The notes under the pieces were generated by a model. That model was not told where the DNA came from and did not search any database. It saw only the letters and a program-made list of their open reading frames with translations. 64,000 bases of DNA, taken from assembly GCF_010015445.1 (NCBI RefSeq), contig NC_053114.1:19653224-19717223 (forward strand), read 5' to 3'. The DNA comes from Perca fluviatilis (Eukaryota; Chordata; Actinopteri; Perciformes; Percidae). The position numbers were made by a program, and so were the translations under genes. How positions within the stretch are numbered: position 1 is the stretch's first letter; every line of letters begins with the position of its first letter. Of this stretch, positions 52,613-63,645 are shown one piece after another.

Positions 52613-52948
52613 AAAAAAAAAAAAAAAAAAAAAGATGTTGTATAATTACAGTTTTGCACAATAAATGTTCTCAAAACTACATACTTTGTTTCTTTCTCTT
52701 TAAAAAAAAAAAATAGCAGCTAGCAGCTAGGCGAGCATTATAACGTGTGTTACAAAGTCACGGAAGTAAAGGCTGGACTACAATAGAGCTGTTTGGAGCA
52801 GTTTGTGAACAGTGTTTTCTGTTGGAGATGGCAAGTCCCTTTGGGGTAGAGTTTGGGCTTTTTCACTATGTAAACCTATTGCAAAAAAAGGTATATAACA
52901 CAATAAAGGAAAGGAAAAAGCCAAAAAACATAATATGAGCATTTTAAT

Positions 52949-53404
<456 letters not shown>

Positions 53405-53509
53405 CAACACAAGATCAAGATGGCGGATGAAACACCGCAAGATTTGAGGCTCTTTGTAGTTTTTAGCGCAAGGCACAAAATGGCTACACAAACCTTTTAA
53501 CCCCAAGAT

Positions 53510-54218
53510 GGCGGGTAGTGAAACTTGGTTGCAATACCAAAGGGGGTAAGCGTCTCTTCACAAACCGTACCTCCTATGGCGCCATTTTGATGCTAACAAG
53601 CACTCACCTGCTGTTAGCATTCTATTGACTGCCATTTAACGTCAATTTGACAGCGAATAACTTTACATCTGAAGCATTTAAAGACTTTATTTGTCCATTG
53701 TTTATTTCTAAAGAAACACAACAATGTATAAAAGGCTCCATTACCTTGTATCTCATGTTATGTTTTTTTAAAAATAGGCTAATGGTTGCGTCATAACCAC
53801 GCAACTAACTGTCGAATGGTAGAGGAATTACCCTATAGTACAGGAGAAGCTCACTTGCAGTTTTGACTTACATTAGCTGTTTAAGTTTAATTACTAATGT
53901 TAACTAGCATTTTAGTTAGCAATAATTAGCCTGTGCCTATGTTATCTCCTTACATATATCTACGCTCTCCGTCTCTGCAAGATTGGGGATGATTGAGATT
54001 TCTCTTGGCACAGCTACCAGAAGACTTCCAACTTTCAGACAGGTTGCTCACGTCACATCTACTCTACATCGGCAAGCTCAGTTTGCAGCTGTGCAATAAC
54101 GCTCAGCCCTCACTGGAAAAGTGCTTCTGATAGACTTCATTGGTCTCCGTCCAGAGCAACGGGATCTGTTGGTCCATTTCTTTAACTGTCTATGGCAATA
54201 CCGTGTGACTATGCGGTG
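53510..54218 (+). repeat. Unclassified interspersed repeat R, copy 2
   Basis: Runs parallel to 5988-6830 in the same orientation. It retains the segment AGGAATTACCCTATAGTACA (about 53823-53842), which was displaced by a MITE in copy 1. Its right flank received the hAT at 54227-55568, which duplicated GCCGTCAG. No coding capacity. Confidence 0.75.
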
Positions 54219-54226
54219 GCCGTCAG

Positions 54227-55568
54227 CTGAGATGGGAAGTGACGAAGTACAAATACTTCGTTACAGTACTCAAGTACATTTTTCAGATATTTTTACTTTA
54301 CTATTTATTTTCGTGGCGACTTTTTACTTTTACTCCTTACATTTTAAGAAGAATATCGGTAGCCTACTTTCTACTCCTTACATTTTAGAAAATTGGCTCG
54401 TTACTTTAGTTTTGTACGAAAGGTCGTCTATCAGGAGCTTTTATATGTCAATGATCAGGAGTGATTGTGAGTGCATGTCGGAAAATAGCGCGGACACGCG
54501 TCTACACCGCGAGCGGACGCGCGCGCCACACAGAGGAAAAATGTGAGAGAAAAGAGGATAAATCAGTTGCGATCGTGTGTGTGACTCCTTGAGAACTGTA
54601 AGTCGTATAACTTATGTTGTCAGTTCATTTAAGCCTGTTGTTGTATTGGTCTATAGTTCTTGCAAACTTAAAGTAAGTTAGCTAGTGATTTTGTTGTTTG
54701 TGTTAACCTGTTTGCTAGGTTGCACGTTGCTTGATCTTAATAAAGCATCAAAAGAGAGAAGTTGTCTCCGTCCGTGTTTTAGACACACCTAGGGCGAAGT
54801 TGGAAACCAGAATCAGCTTTAAATACAGTCCTAATCTATTCCTCACTAACAAGTTTCAAATCATTTCACTGGAGTTACCGTTATTATTTTTCGCATCATC
54901 AATACCGAATTCAATCTAATTGGATCTAATTGGATGGGAATATACTGTACGTTGCACTTGATGCAGCGACTCGACAGATTTGGCGGCATTCATTTGCGGC
55001 AAATCATTGTCGCTTGATGGTGGTAACGTTAGCACTAGTAGTATGGATGTTTGTTGCTTGTTGTTGTTTAGTAATTCATATTGAATCCTTTATTTTCATT
55101 CCAGAAGCCATATTTGAGCACACACACATACATGTAGATTCCTTTAAATGTTAAGGGGAAGATTAAAAAAGAGAAACTGGATCTGTGACTTCTATTTTAC
55201 TACTCAGTCAGAATATTATTAACTTGGAGTCCCAGTCTCTGTCCCAATAATCATATATGTCATGTTTTAGGCCTATTGGCAGACATCCATTTAAAATGTA
55301 GGCAATGGCATAATAAGAGTCCACTGAAGTTTCTCAGCTACCACTCTAGTTAGATTTGTGTGGTACAGGCAGCTTTTCATAAAAAATTGTATTCATTCGC
55401 AAGGCTACTTTTACTTTTATACTTTAAGTAAATTTACAAGCCTGTACTTTGTTACTTTTACTTGAGTAAAGAAGTTAAATCAGTACTTCTACTTTTACCA
55501 GAGTATTTTTTTTTTAAATATCTGTACTTCTACTTGAGTACGGGAAGTGAGTACTTTTGCCATCTCTG
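54227..55568. mobile_element. 1342-bp non-autonomous hAT with perfect TSD (AGAGATGGSAAGT family)
   Basis: GCCGTCAG is found at 54219-54226 and 55569-55576. The left end CTGAGATGGGAAGTGACGAA and the inverted right end CAGAGATGGCAAAAGTACTC are imperfect inverted repeats. Both sub-terminal zones are rich in GTACTTTTACTT / AAGTACAAATACTT units. The interior includes a CpG-rich patch (GGACGCGCGCGCC near 54516) and no transposase frame. The exact TSD suggests relatively recent movement with a transposase in trans. Confidence 0.9.
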
Positions 55569-55825
55569 GCCGTCAGCTGATCTGTGTATGTGTGTTTGTT
55601 AGGTTAGTGTGTAGAGAGGACAGAAAAGCACACTTTAGAGACAGAAACATTTGCAACAGCAGCATTTACTAATTAATAACACATTCATTGTAGTAACACG
55701 TTGCAGCAATAGCGGTAATTGACATTAATAACACACGCCTATATTTCTCTGCCCAGAAACTTCAGCCTCCTTACTGTGTGTATTCCCGTTTGTTTGATCC
55801 CATAGATGCTCCACGGTAAACAAAA

Positions 55826-56020
55826 TGGATCCGTCTCACTCGTCTGTGATTCAGTCGACTTGAGAAGAAAAGCGGTGACCAAGTCCGATTTCTTGTAGAG
55901 GAAACGTTTTCTTTTCTGCAGAGATGAAACACTGATGCTTGTTTCCACAGGATCCAAGGTGTTCCCAGAACACCAAAAATAGTCCACTCGTCCGGAAAAT
56001 GAAACCATTTAATTAGAGTA
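55826..56020 (+). repeat. Unclassified interspersed repeat S, copy 2
   Basis: Parallel to about 4340-4500, with shared blocks CAGTCGACTTGA / TAGTCGACTTTG, GTCCGATTTC, CACAGGATCCAAG and GGAAAATGAA. The class is unknown. It ends just before the hAT-type terminus at 56028. Confidence 0.55.
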
Positions 56021-56027
56021 CAAACTA

Positions 56028-56500
56028 GGGTTGCACAATATTGACAGAATGTGATATTGCGATATCGATTATGAATATTGCAATATCAATATTAATTTTG
56101 ATATTTTTAAACATAACACAAAAGTTACGGGAAAACGCATCAAAATAGATTCATAACAAATAAAACAAGTTTTCTTACAACACAAGGTTTATTTCAACTG
56201 ACTGTCATATTGGACTGGTCCAACATGAATAAATAAATAACGACGTCTGGTTGGACAGTATAAAATATACAAATAAAGAGAACAGGACACAACTTTTCTT
56301 TTGCTTCTCTGATTTCGTTCCGTTTTGTTGTCTCTATCAATTTCTTCACTTACACTGTCACTCTGTCAAAATATGCGCTACGTAGGGTTTGTCACGTAGT
56401 AGACCCGTGCGCTGACGTGCACTAACATGTGCAAGTGACAGGGTAACTGGCCAATGATCATTATAGCGTTTCAAGCGGGCTCAAAATGAAACCCAATGAA
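56028..56500 (+). mobile_element. hAT-type left end TAGGGTTGCACAATATTG
   Basis: The terminus is followed by AT-rich inverted units (GATATTGCGATATCGATTA, GAATATTGCAATATCAATAT), typical of hAT sub-terminal repeats. The body runs into unrelated sequence near 56500. The matching right end was not found, so this is a one-ended fragment; family recognised by terminus only. Confidence 0.55.
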
Positions 56501-56990
56501 GTAGAGATGCACCGATTGACTGGCCGATTTTCACGTGATCGGCCATGACCGGCGACCGGCAGGTCAGTCTGACATGCAGATTTTATGCCGGTCAAATGCA
56601 CTCGGGCGCCACATGATTAACATTGTGCACCGCACTGCTGTTCAATCAGCTGTTTATGAAATGTTATAAAGTCGTAATTATACATGGCTCTGCAGAGCAC
56701 TCTGCTCTACTGATCTCAGGCGAACGGTCAGCTGCTCTCTCTCCCCTCTAAGGCTGAATAACTGGAACATGAAAACCGCGGGTCCCGTAAAATATGACCG
56801 CTACAGTTTATCGGAAAATAGCGTTGGGCAAACTGACTGTGATGAATTTACTGTTTATCAGACCACAGATGAGACGAATCTGAGAAGAATGAGAAGAAGC
56901 TAACGTTAGCGAACGCTGCAGCCCCTCTGCCTCTGATGCCCCGCTGCAGGAGATGCTGTATTAAAAAAAATAATAATAATAACCTTTGTC
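56501..56990 (+). mobile_element. hAT-type left end AGAGATGCACCGATTGACYGG
   Basis: AGAGATGCACCGATTGACTG (from about 56501) followed by GGCCGATTTTCACGTGATCGG and repeats of GGCCG/CCGGC is a common fish hAT terminus. The body extends perhaps to the TAATAATAATAA stretch near 56980. No right end and no TSD. It lies directly behind another hAT left end in the same orientation. Confidence 0.55.
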
Positions 56991-57348
56991 CTTTTCAGCA
57001 ACTCCAGGTGTTGCAGTGAGTGACAATGAGAAGTGGGTGACCAGAGTATTTATATCCCAGGGTACGGACCCCTGCTGCGTTCAGGGACCCCAGCCAATAG
57101 GGAATCAGAGTTCTTGAAGGTGACATGTAGATGTGAACTACAACTCCTGTAGTTTTTAAGACCTCCGGCCATCTTAGTCAACATGGAGGCCGCGTTCTCT
57201 TTGTTTGAAAAGGGCGCTCAGGCCGCATGTGGGACATGTGGCTTCCTTTGTCTCAGAGGTGACATGCTCTGAGATCTTTTTGTTTAAAGATAGTGTTTTA
57301 ACCACACTGCTCAGTTCCAAATATATTAAATATACAGGCCTAATCATG
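56991..57348. other. Unassigned non-coding DNA
   Basis: GC-balanced sequence, possibly further transposon interior. No recognised feature. Confidence 0.35.
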
Positions 57349-57428
57349 TACAGTACCAGTCAAAAGTTTGGACATGCTTTCTCATTCACTTGAATGGGAA
57401 AGCGTGTCCAAACTTTTGACTGGTACAT
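57349..57428. mobile_element. Tc1/mariner mini-palindrome
   Basis: Arms 57353-57381 and 57398-57426, with core ACCAGTCAAAAGTTTGGACA, are inverse copies with one mismatch in 29 around a 16-nt centre. They are preceded by TACAG, with TA as the presumed target dinucleotide. The terminus CAGTACCAGTCAAAAGTTTG is a well-known fish Tc1-like end. Only the two ends remain, giving an 80-bp foldback element. Confidence 0.85.
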
Positions 57429-58029
57429 TATATTATCATATACATGTTTAATGTATTTAAACAGTTACAAAATCTCTGCATTTTAGAGCCTTTTTAATGA
57501 AAGCATACCAGTCAATAAAGAAAATGAATATGACAACTTTTTGAAAACCATTTTTCGCATTAAAGTTATTCCAAGGACACTTTTTTTTTTTTTTTACCAA
57601 CTTTGTTAAATAGACTAGTATATAATAACTTATTGTTAATAAGGAATTAAGTCCTTAGTCAAAAGCTATCATCACACAACTTTTTAATTACAGCACTGCA
57701 GTTGTAATTTGGTGGGGAACTTTGTAGAATGATTTGTTGTTACAATAGATAGATGTAACCCATAAGTATCTGTGAAAAATCAGAGCACACACCTTCATCA
57801 GTGTGACATAACACCAAAGATTTAGATTTATATCCTGCATGTCCCTTACGGGATTAACGGGCGTCGCTACTCTTACACATTTGGTCAGTAAGTTACATAA
57901 AATTACTTTTTCTCAAGGACAACCAGGAAGTTTATATTTCACAGCAGCCCCTGAGAGCAGAGAGGAGTTATGATACAAATCCATCAGCTGATGATAAGCA
58001 TGAAAATATTGTGTGGAAGACTTAGGGAA
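57429..58029. other. Non-coding DNA, no supported feature
   Basis: AT-rich, with a T-run near 57580-57595. No recognised repeat border. Confidence 0.4.
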
Positions 58030-58810
58030 TAAGAGCGTTAGTGGAGTACTTACTTTCTCTGGCAGCATGTTCTATTAGAGACCAAGGGTGTTTGTCAGTT
58101 TGCTTTGGTCCGAATCAGTTGGTGAGTTAGTAAACTTGGAGAAAGTAAATACCGGAAGAAGGTCCTGTGTTCTGGTCTAGTGGTCAAACCCGCTTATTTC
58201 ATTAAAATTATCAGACATTGTTTCGCAAGAGACTCTACTACATCTGCTCTGGTCACCGAGACTTCGCTCTGCACTGCCGCCGTCTGTCTCCAATTTTAGC
58301 GGCAGCTGGTTTGACCATGGGGATACGAGTGACGGACGGCGAGCTTGACCGCAGTCTATTTCTGTGATAGAAAAACTGCAAGTTGCTACAGTTTGCTGCT
58401 CTGCTGCATCGCATTTTGCTAAACACACCTGACTACAGGAGACATTAGCTCAGACTTGCGGAGTATGTATAGTCGGTGCGGGTTGAGTACGGATCACGTT
58501 CTCGGCACAAACGAACCGCTGCAGAGTAAGCTTGTTTGGTCCGCTTTTGGTGCGCACCGGAGTTCGATTGCTGCATTCTCACCTGCCCAAACCAACCGCA
58601 CCAGTGGGGCAAACAAACTCTAGTTCGATTCAACCGAACTAAAGGCTGTCGGTGGGAAAACGCCTCAAGATCCACAGACCCACAGACATACAGTATACAG
58701 TGTATGACACTGACAGATAAGCGGAACTTTAAGTTGTTTCTCTTCATGGTTAGTTTTGGACAAGCTACAATTTGTGCCTCACATGTTTTACCATACCTTA
58801 GCTCTGTGGC
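58030..58810. repeat. Fish DNA-transposon-like repeat (GTTCGATTGCTGCRTTCTC family)
   Basis: The stretch at about 58490-58665 (TTGGTGCGCACCGGAGTTCG-like, then CTCACCTGCCCAAACCAACC and GTTCGATTCAACCGAACTAA) is a recognisable dispersed fish repeat. The preceding part (TTTGCTTTGGTCCGAATCAG at about 58099) seems to belong with it. Overlapping frames on the minus strand have no domain. Limits are approximate. Confidence 0.5.
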
Positions 58811-59191
58811 TCAATTGTAATGTCACTACATGAGAGGCACAAACTGGTGCTTTTTTTGGACCAGTATAGAACAAGGAAATTGTCTAAGTGGGTCAGTACA
58901 AGATTAATTGTCAAACAAATGGACATATTTAGAAAACACATGTAAAGTAGGAGACTGTTATGTAATGTCTGTATGGACATGGGAACACTGCCTGTGAGTC
59001 CATCAAAGAATATTTTGTTTACGAAAGGGTGACTTCAATTTCTTACTATAATTTGCGATGGATCATTATGTCATGCTGATCACATCATTGTCATTTTTGT
59101 AATTAAAATTTACCACAGTGCTCACTTTTACCTTTTATTGATCATATCATATATACAATCTAAACCTAACAGGGTCATATACATTTTTTGG
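58811..59191. other. Non-coding DNA, no supported feature
   Basis: AT-rich sequence forming the left flank of the composite hAT. Confidence 0.4.
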
Positions 59192-60067
59192 CTTTTAAAT
59201 AGGGCTGTCAAACGATAAATTTTTTTTAATCGCAGAATTTCTATAGTTAATCGCATGTTTTATCACATGATTAAAATTCTACTATTTTGCATTTCAGAAC
59301 TGTTTTTAAGTACATATTAACAATGGAAAGCAATTCTTACCAGGGTATCTTCATTGGGAATCAAATGAATGCAAAGAAAGTTACTTTATGAACTTGACTT
59401 TAAGATTTGTATTTGTTTATTATTTATTTATTTACTGTAAACAAAAGAAGAAAAAAAAAAAGAAGGGTACTCAACAACAGTCAGCAACTTGTTTATTGTT
59501 AAGACCATGGTCAAAATTAAAGATTTAATAATAATGTAATTACTATAACAATAACTTATTTCACCAGTAAATTGCTGTTGAACGATAAACAACCACCAGA
59601 TGGGAAAAGGGTATTTTACAATTACTGTGAATGCACCACAAGGCTACCTGTTTTAAGTGAACTGTGTTGTTTAATTCCGGCAGCTGCAAGCGAACGCACC
59701 GTCTGCGTTGTTTAATTCCGACAACGGCAGCTGCTGCGCTGCAGAACAGACTGTTACGTCCCGGTGTTGGAATCCTCTACAGTGAAATACAGTCACACTT
59801 TACACTGTTTAACGTTAGCTGTCAGCATTTTAACCGTGTTTAATCCAGCTGCTATGCTAATGTTACCTGCTGTCAGGTGTAGTGTAAAGTCACGCACTGA
59901 AATTTTCATTCTTATTCGGTCTTGTTACTACCGTTTAGGTCGGCACGTTTCGGTACCCAACCCTACTTACCAGAGTCAATATAATGTGCAGTAACTTCTA
60001 AATAATTTTGATTACTCACTGACGTCCAGTGATCACCAGTTAATGAGACAGCGTTTGCACTTTGGTT

Positions 60068-60259
60068 TCAATAACCAAAGTGCAAAGTAGCACTCTTCAA
60101 AATATGCTTAGCTCGTAGGTGGTAGCTCAAGCTTGACGTGCTTCTGTGATATTTTAATTCGGCTTTACACAATGTGCATATATTTTTCGACTTGTCTACG
60201 AGCCGTCCGGGAGTTTTGGAAAATAAAAAGCGCCATTCAGAATTGTGTTGCTGCTGCAT
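60068..60259 (-). pseudogene. BED zinc-finger remnant of hAT (ZBED-like) transposase
   Basis: The 63-residue frame contains NICTLCKAELKYHRSTSSL followed by SYHLRAKH. Cys28-x2-Cys31 and His46-x4-His51 give the C-x2-C-x14-H-x4-H BED pattern, and the KYHRSTSSLSYHLRAKH stretch is typical of fish ZBED/hAT transposases. The BED finger binds element ends in the intact enzyme. The frame stops after 63 residues, and neither the catalytic nor the dimerisation region follows, so it is a dead N-terminal piece of the family C transposase. A 14-bp-arm hairpin (60054-60086) overlaps its end. Confidence 0.8.
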
Positions 60260-60304
60260 TTCTCCATCATGCCTGCAGCCTGCAGCAGGAGGATGTGTTA
60301 CGAG

Positions 60305-61487
60305 TAGACCTGTTTGAGTCGTGATTCACTCAGATCTTTAACCAGAGTCTTTAGATTGACGTGATACTCACGAATCACGAGTCTCTAGCATCATTAACCC
60401 TCAGTTGAGGGTTCAGTTGAGTCCTACTACACTTAAATCTAAAACGATAACCGCGCCACACACAAACCTCTTGCAACATTAGCTTCTACTATTCCTAGCC
60501 ATTTTAGCTACAAAAAGCTTTATAACTTACAATTTCGTAGGCAACAGCAACTCCACAAGTCAACTCAAGCGCCTGAGTGAGCAGAGAGACAGTTCCCGAC
60601 CCGCAGACTCAAAGCCGGAAGCTCGCAGACGATTCACTCGAGAACTCACAAGCCCTTGATGACTCGTGAGTTGTTGGTGGTTCATGAGTTGTCGATGACT
60701 CATGAGTTCTCGCGGGAGTCAGTAAATCCCGCGAATCAGCTGGCTTCGTTGTCATGAGTGGATCTGATTTAGACGAGCGAGCAGGGCGAGCAAGTGAGGT
60801 CTCTCATTGAGCTCAGGGTAAAGCAAATTAACAACAAAAGCCATTCTTTCACTTCTGGAATAACATACAATGTTCTGCACGTAGCCTAGCTAGACCTACT
60901 GTAGGTTTGGTGTATAAATGTAGTATGTTAAATGCAATTAGGTTGAGCAGACAGTCCGAAACATTACAAGCTCGCCTCGGCTCGCAGACAACCCTCGACA
61001 GTCCGAAACATTGTAAGCTAGCCTCGCTGACAACTCACGTTTTTTTTTTGTCTTCACAAAACTTTATTATTCAAATACAGATACACATACACATTGAAAA
61101 TATTAAATGCATACATTCAGTACATACATGAAAAAGGGGCGCATGGAATTTACATTAAAGAGATTGTAAGTCATTGTAAATGTTCAGAGTCCAGATGGCT
61201 TTATTATTTGTCAGTCCTATTAAAGTTAGAAAATATAATTCCATGTCATTTTTAAATGAATATTCGGTTTTCTTTCAGGGCATTTACATTTATGGATATA
61301 ACGTTTTCCAAATAAAATTAAAAGATTTAAATGAAAACATGGCATTTTATCCAAATCAAAAGCTCGCCTTGGATGTAGCATACAATACTGACTCAAGTGA
61401 TTCAAGTGACTCGCACAACCCGGATCAGTTTATTGAGTGACTCAGAATAACCTGAATCCTAAAAAGGAATCGAGTTTGCCAGGCCTA
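60305..61487 (+). mobile_element. Non-autonomous hAT, family A copy 2, nested in family C
   Basis: GTTACGAG is duplicated at 60297-60304 and 61488-61495. The sister host copy carries one GTTACGAG at 52492-52499 with continuous flanks. The ends are TAGACCTGTTTGAGTCG and, inverted, TAGGCCTGGCAAACTCG. The body parallels 4553-5860 minus the 240-bp MITE. A local duplication of CAGTCCGAAACATTRYAAGC lies at about 60950-61018. No coding capacity. Confidence 0.93.
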
Positions 61488-61855
61488 GTTACGAGGAAGT
61501 ATGACAGCTTGATGATAACTAACGGTGCGGCAAAGGGTCAAAATAATACCCTGTTAGGCACGATGAAGTGAAGTGACAATAAATGAATAAATGGCGGAAT
61601 GCGATTTAAAAAAAAAAATTTACGCCTTATGCTTGGCCCTTAATTGCGTCGCGATTAACGCGTTAATGCTGACACCCCTACTTTTAAAATTTTCCACGCC
61701 ATGTTTACTTCACAATTGCCTTACTTAATTACACCTACAGTCGATTGGTCTGAGAGTGCGAAAATATTACATGTAAGAGTGCCATGGAAATCTCAGTGTT
61801 GGTGGCACTGCTGTAGTAGCTATTTGGAAACGTGGGGACATCTAAGATGTAGTAT

Positions 61856-62042
61856 GGGGGTGGCGCGGATATGACCCATGTCTTTGGTGTGGGAGACCTG
61901 GGTTCGATTCCCACTGCAATACATGCAATATGTCCCTGAGCAAGACACATAACCCCTAGTTGTTCCAGAGGTGTATGACCTCTGACATAAATAGCAATTG
62001 TATGTTTCTTTGTATAAAAGGGTCAGCTAAATGACATGTAAT
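61856..62042 (+). mobile_element. tRNA-derived SINE with L2-type 3' tail
   Basis: The head contains a box A-like TGGCGCGGATATG (61861-61873) and a perfect box B GGTTCGATTCC (61901-61911), the internal RNA polymerase III promoter of a tRNA-derived unit. The central part has CCCTGAGCAAGACACATAAC. The 3' end TATAAAAGGGTCAGCTAAAT / GACATGTAATG is nearly the same as the 3' tail of the L2 LINE at 9963-11345. The tRNA-like part is extended beyond tRNA length and does not fold as a gene, so this is a SINE and not a tRNA gene. Confidence 0.85.
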
Positions 62043-63208
62043 GATAAGACAACACCAGCATTTTCAGATTCCTCCCCCCTCTGGGGATCCTTTTTCCAAA
62101 AGCGATGTGTGAGTAAAATATGGCCTTGTGTGGACATGGCCTGAGGCTGGAGTGTATATTACTAACTACAGCTAGATCAAGAAAAGCAATATGTACTGTT
62201 GTTATTGGCTCTTGTTCCCATTACTCGTGGTGATGTTTTCCTGCTGAACAGAGGCCAAATGTCTTCCCTGAAAATAATGCAATACTAGACTGTACCAGTT
62301 AACACTATGGTAATGCCAGTCTTTGGCCTGTGTACTGTATATTTTGTGGAGCTCGCAGTTCTAGGGCAAGCCCCATGAGATGTGCCATTTGAAAAGATGC
62401 AGAAGTTCAGAAAGCTGGCAGTGGAGTCAAAACGCAAAGGTATGTGTGTGTGGTGGGGTTAAACTGTTCAAAGTAATCTTTGAAATATGGCATTAAGAGC
62501 ATTTCTTAGAGCTAGTTAGGATTTCTCCATGGCGATTTTATTTATTTATTTATTTTTTTGTTTCCAGAGACTTTTACTGTAGTGGGGGCAATGACATCAA
62601 TAACATTTTGTAATTTTAGAACTGAAATTATCCACAGCATCATTGAATGAGACCCCCGCAAGGTAGGGTGTAGAAAAGAGTATGAATAAATAATTCACTG
62701 GTGTTTTCTGATTTACTCCGATTGAACATTTGTGTGCAAAGACTCATCGCAAAGAAAACAGAGGAATGATAAGAAAAGGGCAACATTAGTTACCACAATA
62801 TAAGAAATGTTAAGATCCTTGCAGATGTGCCAGAGTGTGCCCTTTATTGTGTGTGGGCTCCGTCACATGCTGAGTCAGTCCATAGTTATCCAGAATACAA
62901 CCGTTCTTTAGTAAAGTTCATTAGTAACATGAATGTTAAAATCACCAACAATAACTACACAGTCAAAGTCAATGCAGGTGATACAGCAATTCAAAAGTTT
63001 GCACTGTATTTATGTGGCTAGCAGCAGATGTTTTAAGAAAGTGGCTTGACATAAGGAATTCAACTAAAGAGCAACATATTCAAAAGAAGCACATTTTTCG
63101 ATAACACATCTGCCTGCACTCGGTAGAATTATTATACCAATTGGCAACTCCACCGTCTTGCTTATTCACCCAAGCTACGTTCACAAAACTGAAGTTGGGA
63201 GGGGTTGA
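62043..63208. other. Non-coding DNA with one weak exon-like segment
   Basis: At 62397-62439 an ATG opens MQKFRKLAVESKRK and is followed by CAAAG|GTATGT, a reasonable splice donor. No family is recognised and no partner exon is visible. The remainder has no supported feature; a short TTTA run lies at 62538-62552. Confidence 0.3.
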
Positions 63209-63645
63209 CAGTGTTGTAGTACTCAAGATTGGTCTTGGTCTCGAGACCGATCTCGAGACCACTTTTTGAAGGTCTCACCTCGGACTCTACTGCATTTTTA
63301 CTCAGTATTGTCTCAGTCAGATAAAGAGGACTCTGGATTTTATTATAAGACCGGTCAAAACCACAACTGCCTTTTTTTAAATGATTTTGTCAAGGCCTTT
63401 CTCGTGATACACTTATGGCAATAAAAGAGATGAATTAAGACGAATATTAATTTGTGTTTTTTATGGGAATGTGGCTCATTCAGATCAATTTGAGGAGTGC
63501 CTATGGTTAGCATTTTCCACATTTGATCATGTGTAACTCGCACTTGTCTGGTCTTAGTCTTGACGCGTTCTCGATACACTGGTCTTGGTGATGACTTTGT
63601 CTCGGTTTAGGTGGTCTGGTTATCTCTGGTTATCTCGGTCTAGCC
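63209..63645 (+). mobile_element. DNA transposon fragment, CAGTGTTGTAGTACTCAAG end
   Basis: The left end CAGTGTTGTAGTACTCAAGA is followed by GGTCTTGGTCTCGAGACCG and ATCTCGAGACCAC, and the right part again has GTCTTAGTCTTGACGCG and GGTCTTGGTGATGAC units. This CAGTGTTGTAGTAC / GGTCTTGGTCTCGAGACC family is a common fish hAT-type MITE recognised by wording. The right terminus and TSD are not clear. Confidence 0.5.

Larger units (their letters stand above)
49553..52948 (+). mobile_element. MITE (AGTGCTCATATTATG termini) split by about 2.9 kb of nested transposons
   Basis: The left half (49553-49784) starts AAGTGCTCATATTATGG and runs through ATTGCTGCAGCTCCTC to CAGTAGCTAGGTAG. The right half (about 52725-52948) starts GCAGCTAGGCGAGCATTATA and ends CATAATATGAGCATTTTAA, the inverse of the left terminus. 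In the usual copy of this fish family the halves are nearly contiguous. Everything between is later insertion: an hAT-like piece, unassigned sequence and a second hAT with its own inserts. No transposase of its own. Confidence 0.72.
59200..61680 (-). mobile_element. hAT element family C copy 2 with perfect TSD and nested hAT
   Basis: CTTTTAAA flanks the unit exactly (59192-59199 and 61681-61688). The ends are TAGGGCTGTCAAACGATAAA and, inverted, TAGGGGTGTCAGCATTAACG, with ATTAACGCG/TAATCG sub-terminal motifs. Minus-strand coding sequence near the right side gives a BED finger (60068-60259), so the transposase was oriented leftwards. It is internally deleted, carries another hAT terminus (CGGTACCCAACCCTA, to 59965), and is interrupted by a complete family A hAT at 60305-61487. 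Without that insert and one TSD copy it would be 1290 bp. Confidence 0.92.

Noticed and set aside
61856..61925. Functional tRNA gene
   Set aside because: Box A and box B are present, but the unit continues into a SINE body and an L2-type tail, and the tRNA-like part is degenerate.
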